Positions 50,501-63,648 of a stretch of 64,000 nt of DNA are shown one piece after another. Location of the stretch: the NCBI RefSeq assembly GCF_040939455.1, contig NC_134126.1:248001-312000 (forward strand), given 5' to 3'. Within the stretch, counting starts at the first letter, position 1. Every line of letters begins with the position of its first letter. Source of the stretch: Microcebus murinus (lineage: Eukaryota > Chordata > Mammalia > Primates > Cheirogaleidae). The notes beneath the pieces were generated by a model that worked only from the letters and a program-made list of their open reading frames with translations, ran no database searches and was not told the origin of the DNA. A program made the translations under genes and the position numbers.

Positions 50501-52119
50501 CGCCCTGCTTGACCGTCTACCGTGGGTGAGTGGACACAGCCAGATCCACACTGTGCCCTGCCTGCCCGTCTGCCGTGGGCGAGTGGACACAGCCAGATCC
50601 GCACTGCGCCCTGCCTGACCGTCTCACGTGGGTGAGTGGACACAGCGAGATCCGCACTGCGCCCTGCCTGCCCGTCTGCCATGGGTGACTGGACACAGCC
50701 AGATCCGCACTGCGCCCTGCCTGACCGTATCCCGTGGGTGAGTGGACACAGCCAGATCCGCACTGCGCCTTGCCTGCCCGTCTCACGTGGGTGAGTGGAC
50801 ACAGCCAGATCCGCACTGCGCCCTACCTGCCCGTCTCCCGTGGGTGAGTGGACACATCCAGATCCACACTGCGCCCTGCCTGCCCGTCTGCCGTGGGCGA
50901 GTGGACACAGCCAGATCCGCACTGCGCACTGCCTGACCGTCTGCCGTGGGCGAGTGGACACAGCCAGATCCGCACTGCGCACTGCCTGACCGTCTGCCGT
51001 GGGTGAGTCGACACAGCCAGATCCGTACTGCGCCCTGCCTGACCGCCTGCCGTCGGTGAGTGGACACAGCCAGATCCGCACTGCGCCCTGCCTGCCCGTC
51101 TACCGTGGATGAGTGGACACAGCCAGATCCACACTGCGCCCTGACTGCCCGTCTGCCGTGGGTGAGTGGACACAGCCAGATCCGCACTGCGCCCTGCCTG
51201 ACCCTCTCCCGTGGGTGAGTGGTCACAGCCGGATCCGCACTGCGCCCTGCTTGCCCGTCTCCCGTTGGTGAGTGGACACAGCCTGATCCGCACTGCGCCC
51301 TGCCTGCCCGTCTCCCGTGGGTGAGTGGAGACTGCCAGATCCGCACTGCACGCTGCCTGCCCGTCTCCCGTGGGAGAGTGGACACAGCCAGATCCGCACT
51401 GCGCGCTGCCTGCCCGTCTGTCGTGGGCGAGAGGACACAGCCATATCCGCACTACGCCCTGCCTGACCGTCTGCCGTGGGTGAGCGGACACAGCCAGATC
51501 CACACTGCGCCCAGCCTGCCCGTCTGCCGTGGGCGAGCGGACACAGCCAGATCCGCACTGCGCACTGCCTGACCGTCTGCCGTGGGTGAGTGGACACAGC
51601 CAGATCCGCACTGCGCCCTGCCTGCCCGTCTCCCGTCAGTTAGTGGACACAGCCAGATCCGCACAGCGCCCTGCCTGCCCGTCTCCCGTGGGTGAGTGGA
51701 CACAGCCAGATCCGCACTGCGCCCTGCCTGCCCGTCTGCCGTGGGTGAGTGGACACAGCCAGATCCGCACTGCGACTTGCCTGCCCGTCTCCCGTCAGTG
51801 AGTGGACACAGCCAGATCCGCACTGCGCCCTGCCTGCCCGTCTCCCGTGGGCGAGTGGACACAGCCAGATCCGCACTGCGCCCTGCCTGCCCGTCTCCAG
51901 TGGGCGAGTGGACACAGGCAGATCCACACTGCGCCCTGCCTGCCCGTCTGCCGTGGGCGAGTGGACACAGCCAGATCCGCACTGCGCCCTGCCTGACCGT
52001 CTGCCATGGGCGAGTGGACACACCAGATCCACACTGCGCCGTGCCTGTCCGTCTGCCGTGGGCGAGTGGACACAGCCAGATCCGCACTGCGCCCTGCCTT
52101 GACCGCCAGCCGTGGGTGA
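47511..52119. repeat. Composite repeat (parts B and A), copy 2
   Basis: This is colinear with 43,325-46,445 at 4,186 then 4,185 bp. After two 212-bp steps the distances become 4,397 and 4,609 bp, because this copy keeps the eight units missing from the previous one. Part A here (from 49,530) is the third copy, with markers at 50,049 (GTGAGTTAACACAG), near 50,644 (CACAGCGAGATCC) and 51,639 (GTTAGTGG). Confidence 0.85.
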
Positions 52120-53494
52120 GTGGACACAGCCAGATCCGCACTGCGCCCTGCCTGCCCGTCTCCCGTGGGCGAGTGGACACAGCCAGATCCGCACTGCGCC
52201 CTGCCTGACCGCCTCCGTGGGTGAGTGGACACAGCCAGTTCCGCACTGCGCCCTGCCTACCCGTCTCCCGTGGGCGAGTGGACACAGCCAGATCCGCACT
52301 GCGCCCTGCCTGCCCTTCTGCCGTGGGTGAGTGGACACAGCCAGATCCGCACCGCGCCCTGCCTGCCCTTCTCCCGTCAGTGAGTGGACACAGCCAGATC
52401 CACACTGCGCCCTGCCTGCCCATGTCCCGTGGGTGAGTGGACACAGCCAGATCCGCACTGCGCCCTGCCTGCCCGTCTTCCGTGGACGAGTGGACACAGC
52501 CAGATCCACACTGCGCCCTGCCAGACCGTCTCCCGTGGGTGAGTGGACACAGCCAGATCCGCACTGCGCCCTGCCTGCCCGTCTGCCGTGGGTGAGTCGA
52601 CACACCCAGATCCGTACTGCGCCCTGCCTGACCGCCTGCCGTGGGTGAGTGGACACAGCCAGATCCGCACTGCGCACTGCCTGACCGTCTGCCGTGGGTG
52701 AGTGGACACAGCCAGATCCGCACTGCGCCCTGCCTGACCGCCTGCCGTGGGTGAGTGGACACAGCCAGATCCGCACTGCGCCCTGCCTGCCCGTCACCCG
52801 TGGGCGAGTGGACACAGCCAGATCCGCACTGCGCCCTGCCTGACCGCCTGCCGTTGGTGAGTGGACACAGCCAGATCCGCACTGCGCCCTGCCTGACCGC
52901 CTCCGTGGGTGAGTGGACACAGCCAGTTCCGCACTGCGCCCTGCCTACCCGTCTCCCGTGGGCGAGTGGACACAGCCAGATCCGCACTGCGCCCTGCCTG
53001 CCCTTCTGCCGTGGGTGAGTGGACACAGCCAGATCCGCACCGCGCCCTGCCTGCCCTTTTCCCGTCAGTGAGTGGACACAGCCAGATCCACACTGCGCCC
53101 TGCCTGCCCATGTCCCGTGGATGAGTGGACACAGCCAGATCCGCACTGCGCCCTGCCTGCCCGTCTCCCGTGGACGAGTGGACACAGCCAGATCCACACT
53201 GCGCCCTGCCTGACCGTCTCCCGTGGGTGAGTGGACACAGTCAGATCCGCACTGCGCCCTGCCTGACCGTCTCCCGTCGGTGAGTGGACACAGCCAGATC
53301 CGCACTGCGCCTTGCCTGCCCGTCTCACGTGGGTGAGTGGACACAGCCAGATCCGCACTGCGCCCTACCTGCCCGTCTCCCGTGGGTGAGTGGTCACAGC
53401 CAGATCCACACTGCGCACTGCCTGACCGTCTGCCGTGGGTGAGTCGACACACCCAGATCCGTACTGCGCCCTGCCTGACCGCCTGCCGTGGGTG
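52120..53494. repeat. Third, partial part B with a local 688-bp repetition
   Basis: Units from 52,120 to about 52,860 follow 47,511-48,250 at 4,609 bp. A run at about 52,190-52,575 then recurs at 52,878-53,263, a distance of 688 bp (13 units minus one base). The run starts with the 52-bp unit ending GACCGCCTCCGTGGG and includes the CAGTTCCGCACTG and CGCACCGCGCC markers. This looks like a small unequal exchange inside part B. Confidence 0.75.
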
Positions 53495-56400
53495 AGTGGA
53501 CACAGCCAGATCCGCACTGCGCACTGCCTGACCGTCTGCCGTGGGTGAGTGGACACAGCCAGATCCGCACTGCGCCCTGCCTGACCGCCTGCCGTGGGTG
53601 AGTGGACACAGCCAGATCCGCACTGCGCCCTGCCTGCCCGTCACCCGTGGGCGAGTGGACACAGCCAGATCCGCACTGCGCCCTGCCTGACCGCCTGCCG
53701 TGGGTGAGTGGACACAGCCAGATCCGCACTGTGCCCTGCCTGCCCGTCTCCCGTGGGCGAGTGGACACAGCCAGATCCGCACTGCGCCCTGCTTGACCGT
53801 CTGCCGTGGGTGAGTGGACACAGCCAGATCCACACTGCGCCCTGCCTGCCTGTCTGCCGTGGGTCAGTGGACACAGCCAGATCCGCACTGCGCCCTGCCT
53901 GACCGTCTCCCGTGGGTGAGTGGACACAGCCAGATCCGCACTGCGCCCTGCCTGCCCGTCTGCCGTGGGTGACTGGACACAGCCAGATCCGCACTGCGCC
54001 CTGCCTGACCGTCTCCCGTGGGTGAGTGGACACAGCCAGATCCGCACTGCGCCTTGCCTGCCAGTCTCACGTGGGTCAGTGGACACAGCCAGATCCGCAC
54101 TGCGCCCTGCCTGACCGCCTGCCGTGGGTGAGTGGACACAGCCAGATCCGCACTGCGCCCTGCCTGCCCGTAACCCGTGGGCGAGTGGACACAGCCAGAT
54201 CCGCACTGCGCCCTGCCTGACCGCCTGCCGTGGGCGAGTGGACACAGCCAGATCCGCACTGCGCACTGCCTGACCGTCTGCCGTGGGCGAGTGGACACAC
54301 CCAGATCCGCACTGCGCACTGCCTGACCGTGTGCCGTGGGTGAGTCGACACAGCCAGATCCGTACTGCGCCCTGCCTGACCGCCTGCCGTCGGTGAGTGG
54401 ACACAGCCAGATCCGCACTGCGCCCTGCCTGCCCGTCTACCGTGGGTGAGTGGACACAGCCAGATCCACACTGCGCCCTGACTGCCCGTCTGCCGTTTGT
54501 GAGTGGACACAGCCAGATCCGCACTGCTCCCTGCCTGACCCTCTCCCGTGGGTGAGTGGACACAGCCAGATCCGCACTGCGCCCTGCCTGCCCGTCTCCC
54601 GTGGGTGAGTGGACACAGCCAGATCCGCACTGCACGATGCCTGCCCGTATCCCGTGGGCGAGTGGACACAGCCAGATCCGCACTGCGCGCTGCCTGCCCT
54701 TCTGTCTTGGGCGAGTGGACACAGCCATATCCGCACTGCGCCCTGCCTGCCCGTCTCCCGTGGGTGATTGGACACCGCCAGATCCGCACTGCGCCTTGCC
54801 TGCCCTTCCACCGTGGGTGAGTGGACACAGCCAGATCCGCACTGCGGCCTGCCTGCCCCTATGCCGTGGGTGAGTGGACACAGCCAGATCCGCACTGCGC
54901 CCTGCCTGCCCATCTCCCGTATGTCAGTGGACATAGCCAGATCCACACAGCACATCCTCTGCCCGTCTCCCGTGGGTGAGTGGACACAGCCAGATCCGCA
55001 CTGCGCCCTGCCTGCCCGTCTCCCGTTCGTGAGTGGACACAGCCAGATCCGCACTGCGCCCTGCCTGCCCGTCTCCAGTGGGCGAGTGGACACAGCCAGG
55101 TCCACATTGCGCCCTGCCTGCCCGTCTGCCGTGGGCGAGTGGACACAGCCAGATCCGCACTGCGCCCTGCCTGACCGTCTGTCGTGGGTGAGTGGACACA
55201 GCCAGATCCACACTACGCCCTGCCTGTCCGTCTGCCGTGGGCGAGTGGACACAGCCAGATCCGCAATGCGCCCTGCCTGACCATCTGCCATCGGTGAGTG
55301 GGCACAGTCAGATCCGCACTGCGACCTTCCTCCCCGTCTCCCGTGGGTGAGTGGACACAGCCAGATCCGCACTGCGCCCTGACTGCCCGTCTCCCGTGGG
55401 TGAGTGGACAGAGCGAGATCCGCACTGCGCACTGCCTGCCCGTCTCCTGTGGGTGAGTGGACACAGTCAGATCCGCACTGCGCCCTGCCTGCCCGTCTAT
55501 CGTGGGTGAGTGGACACAGCCAGATCCGCACTGCGCCCTGCCTGACTGTCTGCCGTGGGTGAGTGGACACAGCCAGATCCGCACTGCGCCCTGCCTGCCC
55601 GACTGCCGTAGGTCAGTGGTCATAGCCAGATCCACACAGCACCCTCTCTGTCCGTCTCCCGTGGGTGAGTGGACACAGCCAGATCCACACTGCGCCTTGC
55701 CTGCCCTTCTTCCGTGGGTGAGTGGACACAGCCAGATCCGCACTGCGCCCTGCCTGCCCGTCTGCCGTGGGTGAGTGGACACAGCCAGATCCGCACTGCG
55801 CCCTGCCTGCCCGTCTCCCGTGGGTGAGTGGACACAGCCAGAACCACACTGCGCCCTGCCTGCCCGTCTATCGTGGGTGAGTGGACACAGCCAGATCCAC
55901 ACTGCGCCCTGCCTGACCGTCTGCCGTGGGTGAGTGGACACAGCCAGATCCGCACTGCGCCTTGCTTGCCCGTCTGACGTGGGTCAGTGGACATAGCCAG
56001 ATCCACACAGCACCGTCGTTGCCCGTATCCCGTGGGTGAGTGGACACAGCCAAATCCACACAGCGCCTTTTCTAACCGCCTCCCGTGTGTGAGTGGACAC
56101 AGCCAGATCCGCACTGCGCCCTGCCTGCCCGACTGCCGTGGGTGACTGGACACAGCCAGATCCGCACTGCGCCCTGCCTGACCGTCTGCCGTGGGTGAGT
56201 GGACACAGCCAGATCCGCACTGCGCCCTGCCTGCCCATCTCCCGTCTGTCAGTGGACATAGCCAGATCCACACAGCACCTCCTATGCCCGTCTCCCGTGG
56301 GTGAGTGGACAGAGCCAGATCCGCACTGCGCCCTGCCTGCCCGTCTCCCGTTCGTGCGTGGACACAGCCAGATCCGCACTGCGCCCTGCCTGCCCGTCTC

Positions 56401-57575
56401 CAGTGGGCGAGTGGACACAGCCAGATCCACATTGCGCCCTGCCTGCCCGTCTGCCGTGGGTGTGTGGACACAGCCAGATCCGCACTGCGCCCTACCTGCC
56501 CGTCTCCCGTGGGCGAGTGGACACAGCCAGATCCGCACTGCGCCCTGTCTGCCCGACTGCCGTGGGTGAGTGGACACAGCCAGATCCGCACTGCGCCTTG
56601 CCTGCACGTCTCCAGTCAGTGAGTGGACACAGCCAGATCCGCACTGCGCCCTGCCTGCCCGTTTCCCGTGGGTGAATGGACACAGCCAGATCCGCACTGC
56701 GCCCTGCCTGCCCGTCTCCAGTGGGCGAGTGGACACAGCCAGATCCACACTACGCCCTGCCTGCCCGTCTGCCGTGGGCGAGTGGACACAGCCAGATCCG
56801 CACTGCGCCCTGCCTGACCGTCTGCCGTGGGCGAGTGGACACAGCCCGATCCACACTGCGCCCTGCCTGTCCGTCTGCCGTGGGCGAGTGGACACAGCCA
56901 GATCCGCACTGCGCCCTGCCTGCCCGTCTCAAGTGGGCGAGTGGACACAGCCAGATCCGCACTGCGCCCTGCCTGCCCGTCTGCCGTGGGCACGTGGACA
57001 CAGCCAGATCCGCACTGCGCCCTGCCTGACCATCTGCCGTGGGTGAGTGGACACAGCCAGATCCGCACTGCGCCCTGCCTGACCGCCTGCCGTGGGTGAG
57101 TGGACACAGCCAGATCCGCACTGCGCCATGCCTGCCCGTCACCCGTGGGAGAGTGGACACAGCCAGATCCGCACTGCGCCCTGCCTGACCGCCTGCCGTG
57201 GGAGAGTGGACACAGCCAGATCCGCACTGCGCCCTGCCTGCCCGTCTCCCGTGGGCGAGTGAACACAGCCAGATCCGCACTGCGCCCTGCTTGACCGTCT
57301 ACCGTGGGTGAGTGGACACAGCCAGATCCACACTGTGCCCTGCCTGCCCGTCTGCCGTGGGCGAGTGGACACAGCCAGATCCGCACTGCGCCCTGCCTGA
57401 CCGTCTCACGTGGGTGAGTGGACACAGCCAGATCCGCACTGCGCCCTGCCAGCCCGTCTGCCGTGGGTGACTGGACACAGCCAGATCCGCACTGCGCCCT
57501 GCCTGACCGTATCCCGTGGGTGAGTGGACACAGCCAGATCCGCACTGCGCCCTGCCAGCCCGTCTGCCGTGGGTG
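53495..57575. repeat. 4,081-bp (77-unit) tandem duplication, copy 1
   Basis: The period is exactly 77 units. It holds both ordinary units and the most diverged units in the window (54,923-56,300). The last part, about 56.7-57.5 kb, carries GGGAGAGTGG units like part A at 41-51 kb. By eye I noted two differences from copy 2: 55,182 T with 59,263 C, and 54,077 C with 58,158 G. The comparison was not exhaustive. Confidence 0.9.
54923..56300. repeat. Diverged unit subfamily, four members
   Basis: Units at 54,923-54,975, 55,612-55,664, 55,983-56,035 and 56,248-56,300 share features absent elsewhere: a GTCAGTGG opening in place of GTGAGTGG, CATAGCC in place of CACAGCC, and GATCCACACAGCAC in the middle. 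Spacing is 13, 7 and 5 units, so they keep the 53-bp register. Neighbouring units are also unusual, for example GTGGGCACAGTCAG near 55,299 and AAATCCACACAGCGCC near 56,052. They may be survivors of an older subfamily that escaped homogenisation. Confidence 0.88.
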
Positions 57576-60500
57576 ACTGGACACAGCCAGATCCGCACTG
57601 CGCACTGCCTGACCGTCTGCCGTGGGTGAGTGGACACAGCCAGATCCGCACTGCGCCCTGCCTGACCGCCTGCCGTGGGTGAGTGGACACAGCCAGATCC
57701 GCACTGCGCCCTGCCTGCCCGTCACCCGTGGGCGAGTGGACACAGCCAGATCCGCACTGCGCCCTGCCTGACCGCCTGCCGTGGGTGAGTGGACACAGCC
57801 AGATCCGCACTGTGCCCTGCCTGCCCGTCTCCCGTGGGCGAGTGGACACAGCCAGATCCGCACTGCGCCCTGCTTGACCGTCTGCCGTGGGTGAGTGGAC
57901 ACAGCCAGATCCACACTGCGCCCTGCCTGCCTGTCTGCCGTGGGTCAGTGGACACAGCCAGATCCGCACTGCGCCCTGCCTGACCGTCTCCCGTGGGTGA
58001 GTGGACACAGCCAGATCCGCACTGCGCCCTGCCTGCCCGTCTGCCGTGGGTGACTGGACACAGCCAGATCCGCACTGCGCCCTGCCTGACCGTCTCCCGT
58101 GGGTGAGTGGACACAGCCAGATCCGCACTGCGCCTTGCCTGCCAGTCTCACGTGGGTGAGTGGACACAGCCAGATCCGCACTGCGCCCTGCCTGACCGCC
58201 TGCCGTGGGTGAGTGGACACAGCCAGATCCGCACTGCGCCCTGCCTGCCCGTAACCCGTGGGCGAGTGGACACAGCCAGATCCGCACTGCGCCCTGCCTG
58301 ACCGCCTGCCGTGGGCGAGTGGACACAGCCAGATCCGCACTGCGCACTGCCTGACCGTCTGCCGTGGGCGAGTGGACACACCCAGATCCGCACTGCGCAC
58401 TGCCTGACCGTGTGCCGTGGGTGAGTCGACACAGCCAGATCCGTACTGCGCCCTGCCTGACCGCCTGCCGTCGGTGAGTGGACACAGCCAGATCCGCACT
58501 GCGCCCTGCCTGCCCGTCTACCGTGGGTGAGTGGACACAGCCAGATCCACACTGCGCCCTGACTGCCCGTCTGCCGTTTGTGAGTGGACACAGCCAGATC
58601 CGCACTGCTCCCTGCCTGACCCTCTCCCGTGGGTGAGTGGACACAGCCAGATCCGCACTGCGCCCTGCCTGCCCGTCTCCCGTGGGTGAGTGGACACAGC
58701 CAGATCCGCACTGCACGATGCCTGCCCGTATCCCGTGGGCGAGTGGACACAGCCAGATCCGCACTGCGCGCTGCCTGCCCTTCTGTCTTGGGCGAGTGGA
58801 CACAGCCATATCCGCACTGCGCCCTGCCTGCCCGTCTCCCGTGGGTGATTGGACACCGCCAGATCCGCACTGCGCCTTGCCTGCCCTTCCACCGTGGGTG
58901 AGTGGACACAGCCAGATCCGCACTGCGGCCTGCCTGCCCCTATGCCGTGGGTGAGTGGACACAGCCAGATCCGCACTGCGCCCTGCCTGCCCATCTCCCG
59001 TATGTCAGTGGACATAGCCAGATCCACACAGCACATCCTCTGCCCGTCTCCCGTGGGTGAGTGGACACAGCCAGATCCGCACTGCGCCCTGCCTGCCCGT
59101 CTCCCGTTCGTGAGTGGACACAGCCAGATCCGCACTGCGCCCTGCCTGCCCGTCTCCAGTGGGCGAGTGGACACAGCCAGGTCCACATTGCGCCCTGCCT
59201 GCCCGTCTGCCGTGGGCGAGTGGACACAGCCAGATCCGCACTGCGCCCTGCCTGACCGTCTGCCGTGGGTGAGTGGACACAGCCAGATCCACACTACGCC
59301 CTGCCTGTCCGTCTGCCGTGGGCGAGTGGACACAGCCAGATCCGCAATGCGCCCTGCCTGACCATCTGCCATCGGTGAGTGGGCACAGTCAGATCCGCAC
59401 TGCGACCTTCCTCCCCGTCTCCCGTGGGTGAGTGGACACAGCCAGATCCGCACTGCGCCCTGACTGCCCGTCTCCCGTGGGTGAGTGGACAGAGCGAGAT
59501 CCGCACTGCGCACTGCCTGCCCGTCTCCTGTGGGTGAGTGGACACAGTCAGATCCGCACTGCGCCCTGCCTGCCCGTCTATCGTGGGTGAGTGGACACAG
59601 CCAGATCCGCACTGCGCCCTGCCTGACTGTCTGCCGTGGGTGAGTGGACACAGCCAGATCCGCACTGCGCCCTGCCTGCCCGACTGCCGTAGGTCAGTGG
59701 TCATAGCCAGATCCACACAGCACCCTCTCTGTCCGTCTCCCGTGGGTGAGTGGACACAGCCAGATCCACACTGCGCCTTGCCTGCCCTTCTTCCGTGGGT
59801 GAGTGGACACAGCCAGATCCGCACTGCGCCCTGCCTGCCCGTCTGCCGTGGGTGAGTGGACACAGCCAGATCCGCACTGCGCCCTGCCTGCCCGTCTCCC
59901 GTGGGTGAGTGGACACAGCCAGAACCACACTGCGCCCTGCCTGCCCGTCTATCGTGGGTGAGTGGACACAGCCAGATCCACACTGCGCCCTGCCTGACCG
60001 TCTGCCGTGGGTGAGTGGACACAGCCAGATCCGCACTGCGCCTTGCTTGCCCGTCTGACGTGGGTCAGTGGACATAGCCAGATCCACACAGCACCGTCGT
60101 TGCCCGTATCCCGTGGGTGAGTGGACACAGCCAAATCCACACAGCGCCTTTTCTAACCGCCTCCCGTGTGTGAGTGGACACAGCCAGATCCGCACTGCGC
60201 CCTGCCTGCCCGACTGCCGTGGGTGACTGGACACAGCCAGATCCGCACTGCGCCCTGCCTGACCGTCTGCCGTGGGTGAGTGGACACAGCCAGATCCGCA
60301 CTGCGCCCTGCCTGCCCATCTCCCGTCTGTCAGTGGACATAGCCAGATCCACACAGCACCTCCTATGCCCGTCTCCCGTGGGTGAGTGGACAGAGCCAGA
60401 TCCGCACTGCGCCCTGCCTGCCCGTCTCCCGTTCGTGCGTGGACACAGCCAGATCCGCACTGCGCCCTGCCTGCCCGTCTCCAGTGGGCGAGTGGACACA

Positions 60501-61620
60501 GCCAGATCCACATTGCGCCCTGCCTGCCCGTCTGCCGTGGGTGTGTGGACACAGCCAGATCCGCACTGCGCCCTACCTGCCCGTCTCCCGTGGGCGAGTG
60601 GACACAGCCAGATCCGCACTGCGCCCTGTCTGCCCGACTGCCGTGGGTGAGTGGACACAGCCAGATCCGCACTGCGCCTTGCCTGCACGTCTCCAGTCAG
60701 TGAGTGGACACAGCCAGATCCGCACTGCGCCCTGCCTGCCCGTTTCCCGTGGGTGAATGGACACAGCCAGATCCGCACTGCGCCCTGCCTGCCCGTCTCC
60801 AGTGGGCGAGTGGACACAGCCAGATCCACACTACGCCCTGCCTGCCCGTCTGCCGTGGGCGAGTGGACACAGCCAGATCCGCACTGCGCCCTGCCTGACC
60901 GTCTGCCGTGGGCGAGTGGACACAGCCCGATCCACACTGCGCCCTGCCTGTCCGTCTGCCGTGGGCGAGTGGACACAGCCAGATCCGCACTGCGCCCTGC
61001 CTGCCCGTCTCAAGTGGGCGAGTGGACACAGCCAGATCCGCACTGCGCCCTGCCTGCCCGTCTGCCGTGGGCACGTGGACACAGCCAGATCCGCACTGCG
61101 CCCTGCCTGACCATCTGCCGTGGGTGAGTGGACACAGCCAGATCCGCACTGCGCCCTGCCTGACCGCCTGCCGTGGGTGAGTGGACACAGCCAGATCCGC
61201 ACTGCGCCATGCCTGCCCGTCACCCGTGGGAGAGTGGACACAGCCAGATCCGCACTGCGCCCTGCCTGACCGCCTGCCGTGGGAGAGTGGACACAGCCAG
61301 ATCCGCACTGCGCCCTGCCTGCCCGTCTCCCGTGGGCGAGTGAACACAGCCAGATCCGCACTGCGCCCTGCTTGACCGTCTACCGTGGGTGAGTGGACAC
61401 AGCCAGATCCACACTGTGCCCTGCCTGCCCGTCTGCCGTGGGCGAGTGGACACAGCCAGATCCGCACTGCGCCCTGCCTGACCGTCTCACGTGGGTGAGT
61501 GGACACAGCCAGATCCGCACTGCGCCCTGCCAGCCCGTCTGCCGTGGGTGACTGGACACAGCCAGATCCGCACTGCGCCCTGCCTGACCGTATCCCGTGG
61601 GTGAGTGGACACAGCCAGAT
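57576..61620. repeat. 4,081-bp (77-unit) tandem duplication, copy 2
   Basis: This directly follows copy 1 and is colinear with it until about 61,620. There the sequence changes to CAGATTTGCACTGCGCC and joins the 50.8-kb type of block. It is short of a complete copy by less than one unit. Confidence 0.9.
59004..60381. repeat. Diverged unit subfamily, duplicated set
   Basis: The four diverged units recur at 59,004, 59,693, 60,064 and 60,329, each exactly 4,081 bp after its partner. They show the same GTCAGTGG opening and CACACAGCAC core. They arose before the 4,081-bp duplication and were carried along by it. Confidence 0.9.
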
Positions 61621-63648
61621 TTGCACTGCGCCTTGCCTGCCCGTCTCACGTGGGTGAGTGGACACAGCCAGATCCGCACTGCGCCCTACCTGCCCGTCTC
61701 CCGTGGGTGAGTGGACACAGCCAGATCCACACTGCGCCCTGCCTGCCCGTCTGCCGTGGGCGAGTGGACACAGCCAGATCCGCACTGCGCACTGCCTGAC
61801 CCTCTGCCGTGGGCGAGTGGACACAGCCAGATCCGCACTGCGCACTGCCTGACCGTCTGCCGTGGGTGAGTCGACACAGCCAGATCCGTACTGCGCCCTG
61901 CCTGACCGCCTGCCGTCGGTGAGTGGACACAGCCAGATCCGCACTGCGTCCTGCCAGCCCGTCTACCGTGGATGAGTGGACACAGCCAGATCCACACTGC
62001 GCCCTGACTGCCCGTCTGCCGTGGGTGAGTGGACACAGCCAGATCCGCACTGCGCCCTGCCTGACCCTCTCCCGTGGGTGAGTGGACACAGCCAGATCCG
62101 CACTGCGCCCTGCTTGCCCGTCTCCCGTTGGTGAGTGGACACAGCCTGATCCGCACTGCGCCCTGCCTGCCCGTCTCCCGTGGGTGAGTGGACACTGCCA
62201 GATCCGCACTGCACGCTGCCTGCCCGTCTCCCGTGGGAGAGTGGACACAGCCAGATCCGCACTGCGCGCTGCCTGCCCGTCTGTCGTGGGCGAGTGGACA
62301 CAGCCATATCCGCACTACGCCCTGCCTGACCGTCTGCCGTGGGTGAGCGGACACAGCCAGATCCACACTGCGCCCTGCCTGCCCGTCTGCCGTTGGCGAG
62401 CGGACACAGCCAGATCCGCACTGCGCACTGCCTGACCGTCTGCCGTGGGTGAGTGGACACAGCCAGATCCGCACTGCGCCCTGCCTGCCAGTCTCCCGTC
62501 AGTTAGTGGACCCAGCCAGATCCGCACAGCGCCCTGCCTGCCCGTCTCCTGTGGGTGAGTGGACACAGCCAGATCCGCACTGCGCCCTGCCTGCCCGTCT
62601 GCCGTGGGTGAGTGGACACAGCCAGATCCGCACTGCGACTTGCCTGCCCGTCTCCCGTCAGTGAGTGGACACAGCCAGATCCGCACTGCGCCCTGCCTGC
62701 CCGTCTCCCGTGGGCGAGTGGACACAGCCAGATCCGCACTGCGCCCTGCCTGCCCGTCTCCAGTGGGCGAGTGGACACAGGCAGATCCACACTGCGCCCT
62801 GCCTGCCCGTCTGCCGTGGGCGAGTGGACACAGCCAGATCCGCACTGCGCCCTGCCTGACCGTCTGCCATGGGCGAGTGGACACACCAGATCCACACTGC
62901 GCCGTGCCTGTCCGTCTGCCGTGGGCGAGTGGACACAGCCAGATCCGCACTGCGCCCTGCCTTGACCGCCAGCCGTGGGTGAGTGGACACAGCCAGATCC
63001 GCACTGCGCCCTGCCTGCCCGTCTCCCGTGGGCGAGTGGACACAGCCAGATCCGCACTGCGCCCTGCCTGACCGCCTCCGTGGGTGAGTGGACACAGCCA
63101 GTTCCGCACTGCGCCCTGCCTACCCGTCTCCCGTGGGCGAGTGGACACAGCCAGATCCGCACTGCGCCCTGCCTGCCCTTCTGCCGTGGGTGAGTGGACA
63201 CAGCCAGATCCGCACCGCGCCCTGCCTGCCCTTCTCCCGTCAGTGAGTGGACACAGCCAGATCCACACTGCGCCCTGCCTGCCCATGTCCCGTGGGTGAG
63301 TGGACACAGCCAGATCCGCACTGCGCCCTGCCTGCCCGTCTCCCGTGGACGAGTGGACACAGCCAGATCCACACTGCGCCCTGCCTGACCGTCTCCCGTG
63401 GGTGAGTGGACACAGCCAGATCCGCACTGCGCCCTGCCTGACCGTCTCCCGTCGGTGAGTGGACACAGCCAGATCCGCACTGCGCCTTGCCTGCCCGTCT
63501 CACGTGGGTGAGTGGACACAGCCAGATCCGCACTGCGCCCTACCTGCCCGTCTCCCGTGGGTGAGTGGACACAGCCAGATCCACACTGCGCACTGCCTGA
63601 CCGTCTGCCGTGGGTGAGTCGACACACCCAGATCCGTACTGCGCCCTT
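61621..63648. repeat. Block repeating the 50.8-53.4 kb type
   Basis: Units follow 50,758-52,560 at a distance of 10,863 bp and then about 53,240-53,470 at 10,175 bp. The difference of 688 bp shows that this copy lacks the local repetition seen at 52,190-53,263. Markers are the GTTAGTGG unit near 62,502, GACACACCAG near 62,880 and the GACCGCCTCCGTGGG unit near 63,070. Confidence 0.8.

Noticed and set aside
54923..56300. Mobile element remnant inside the array
   Set aside because: The odd units keep 53-bp length, register and most of the consensus, with no target-site duplication or foreign sequence.
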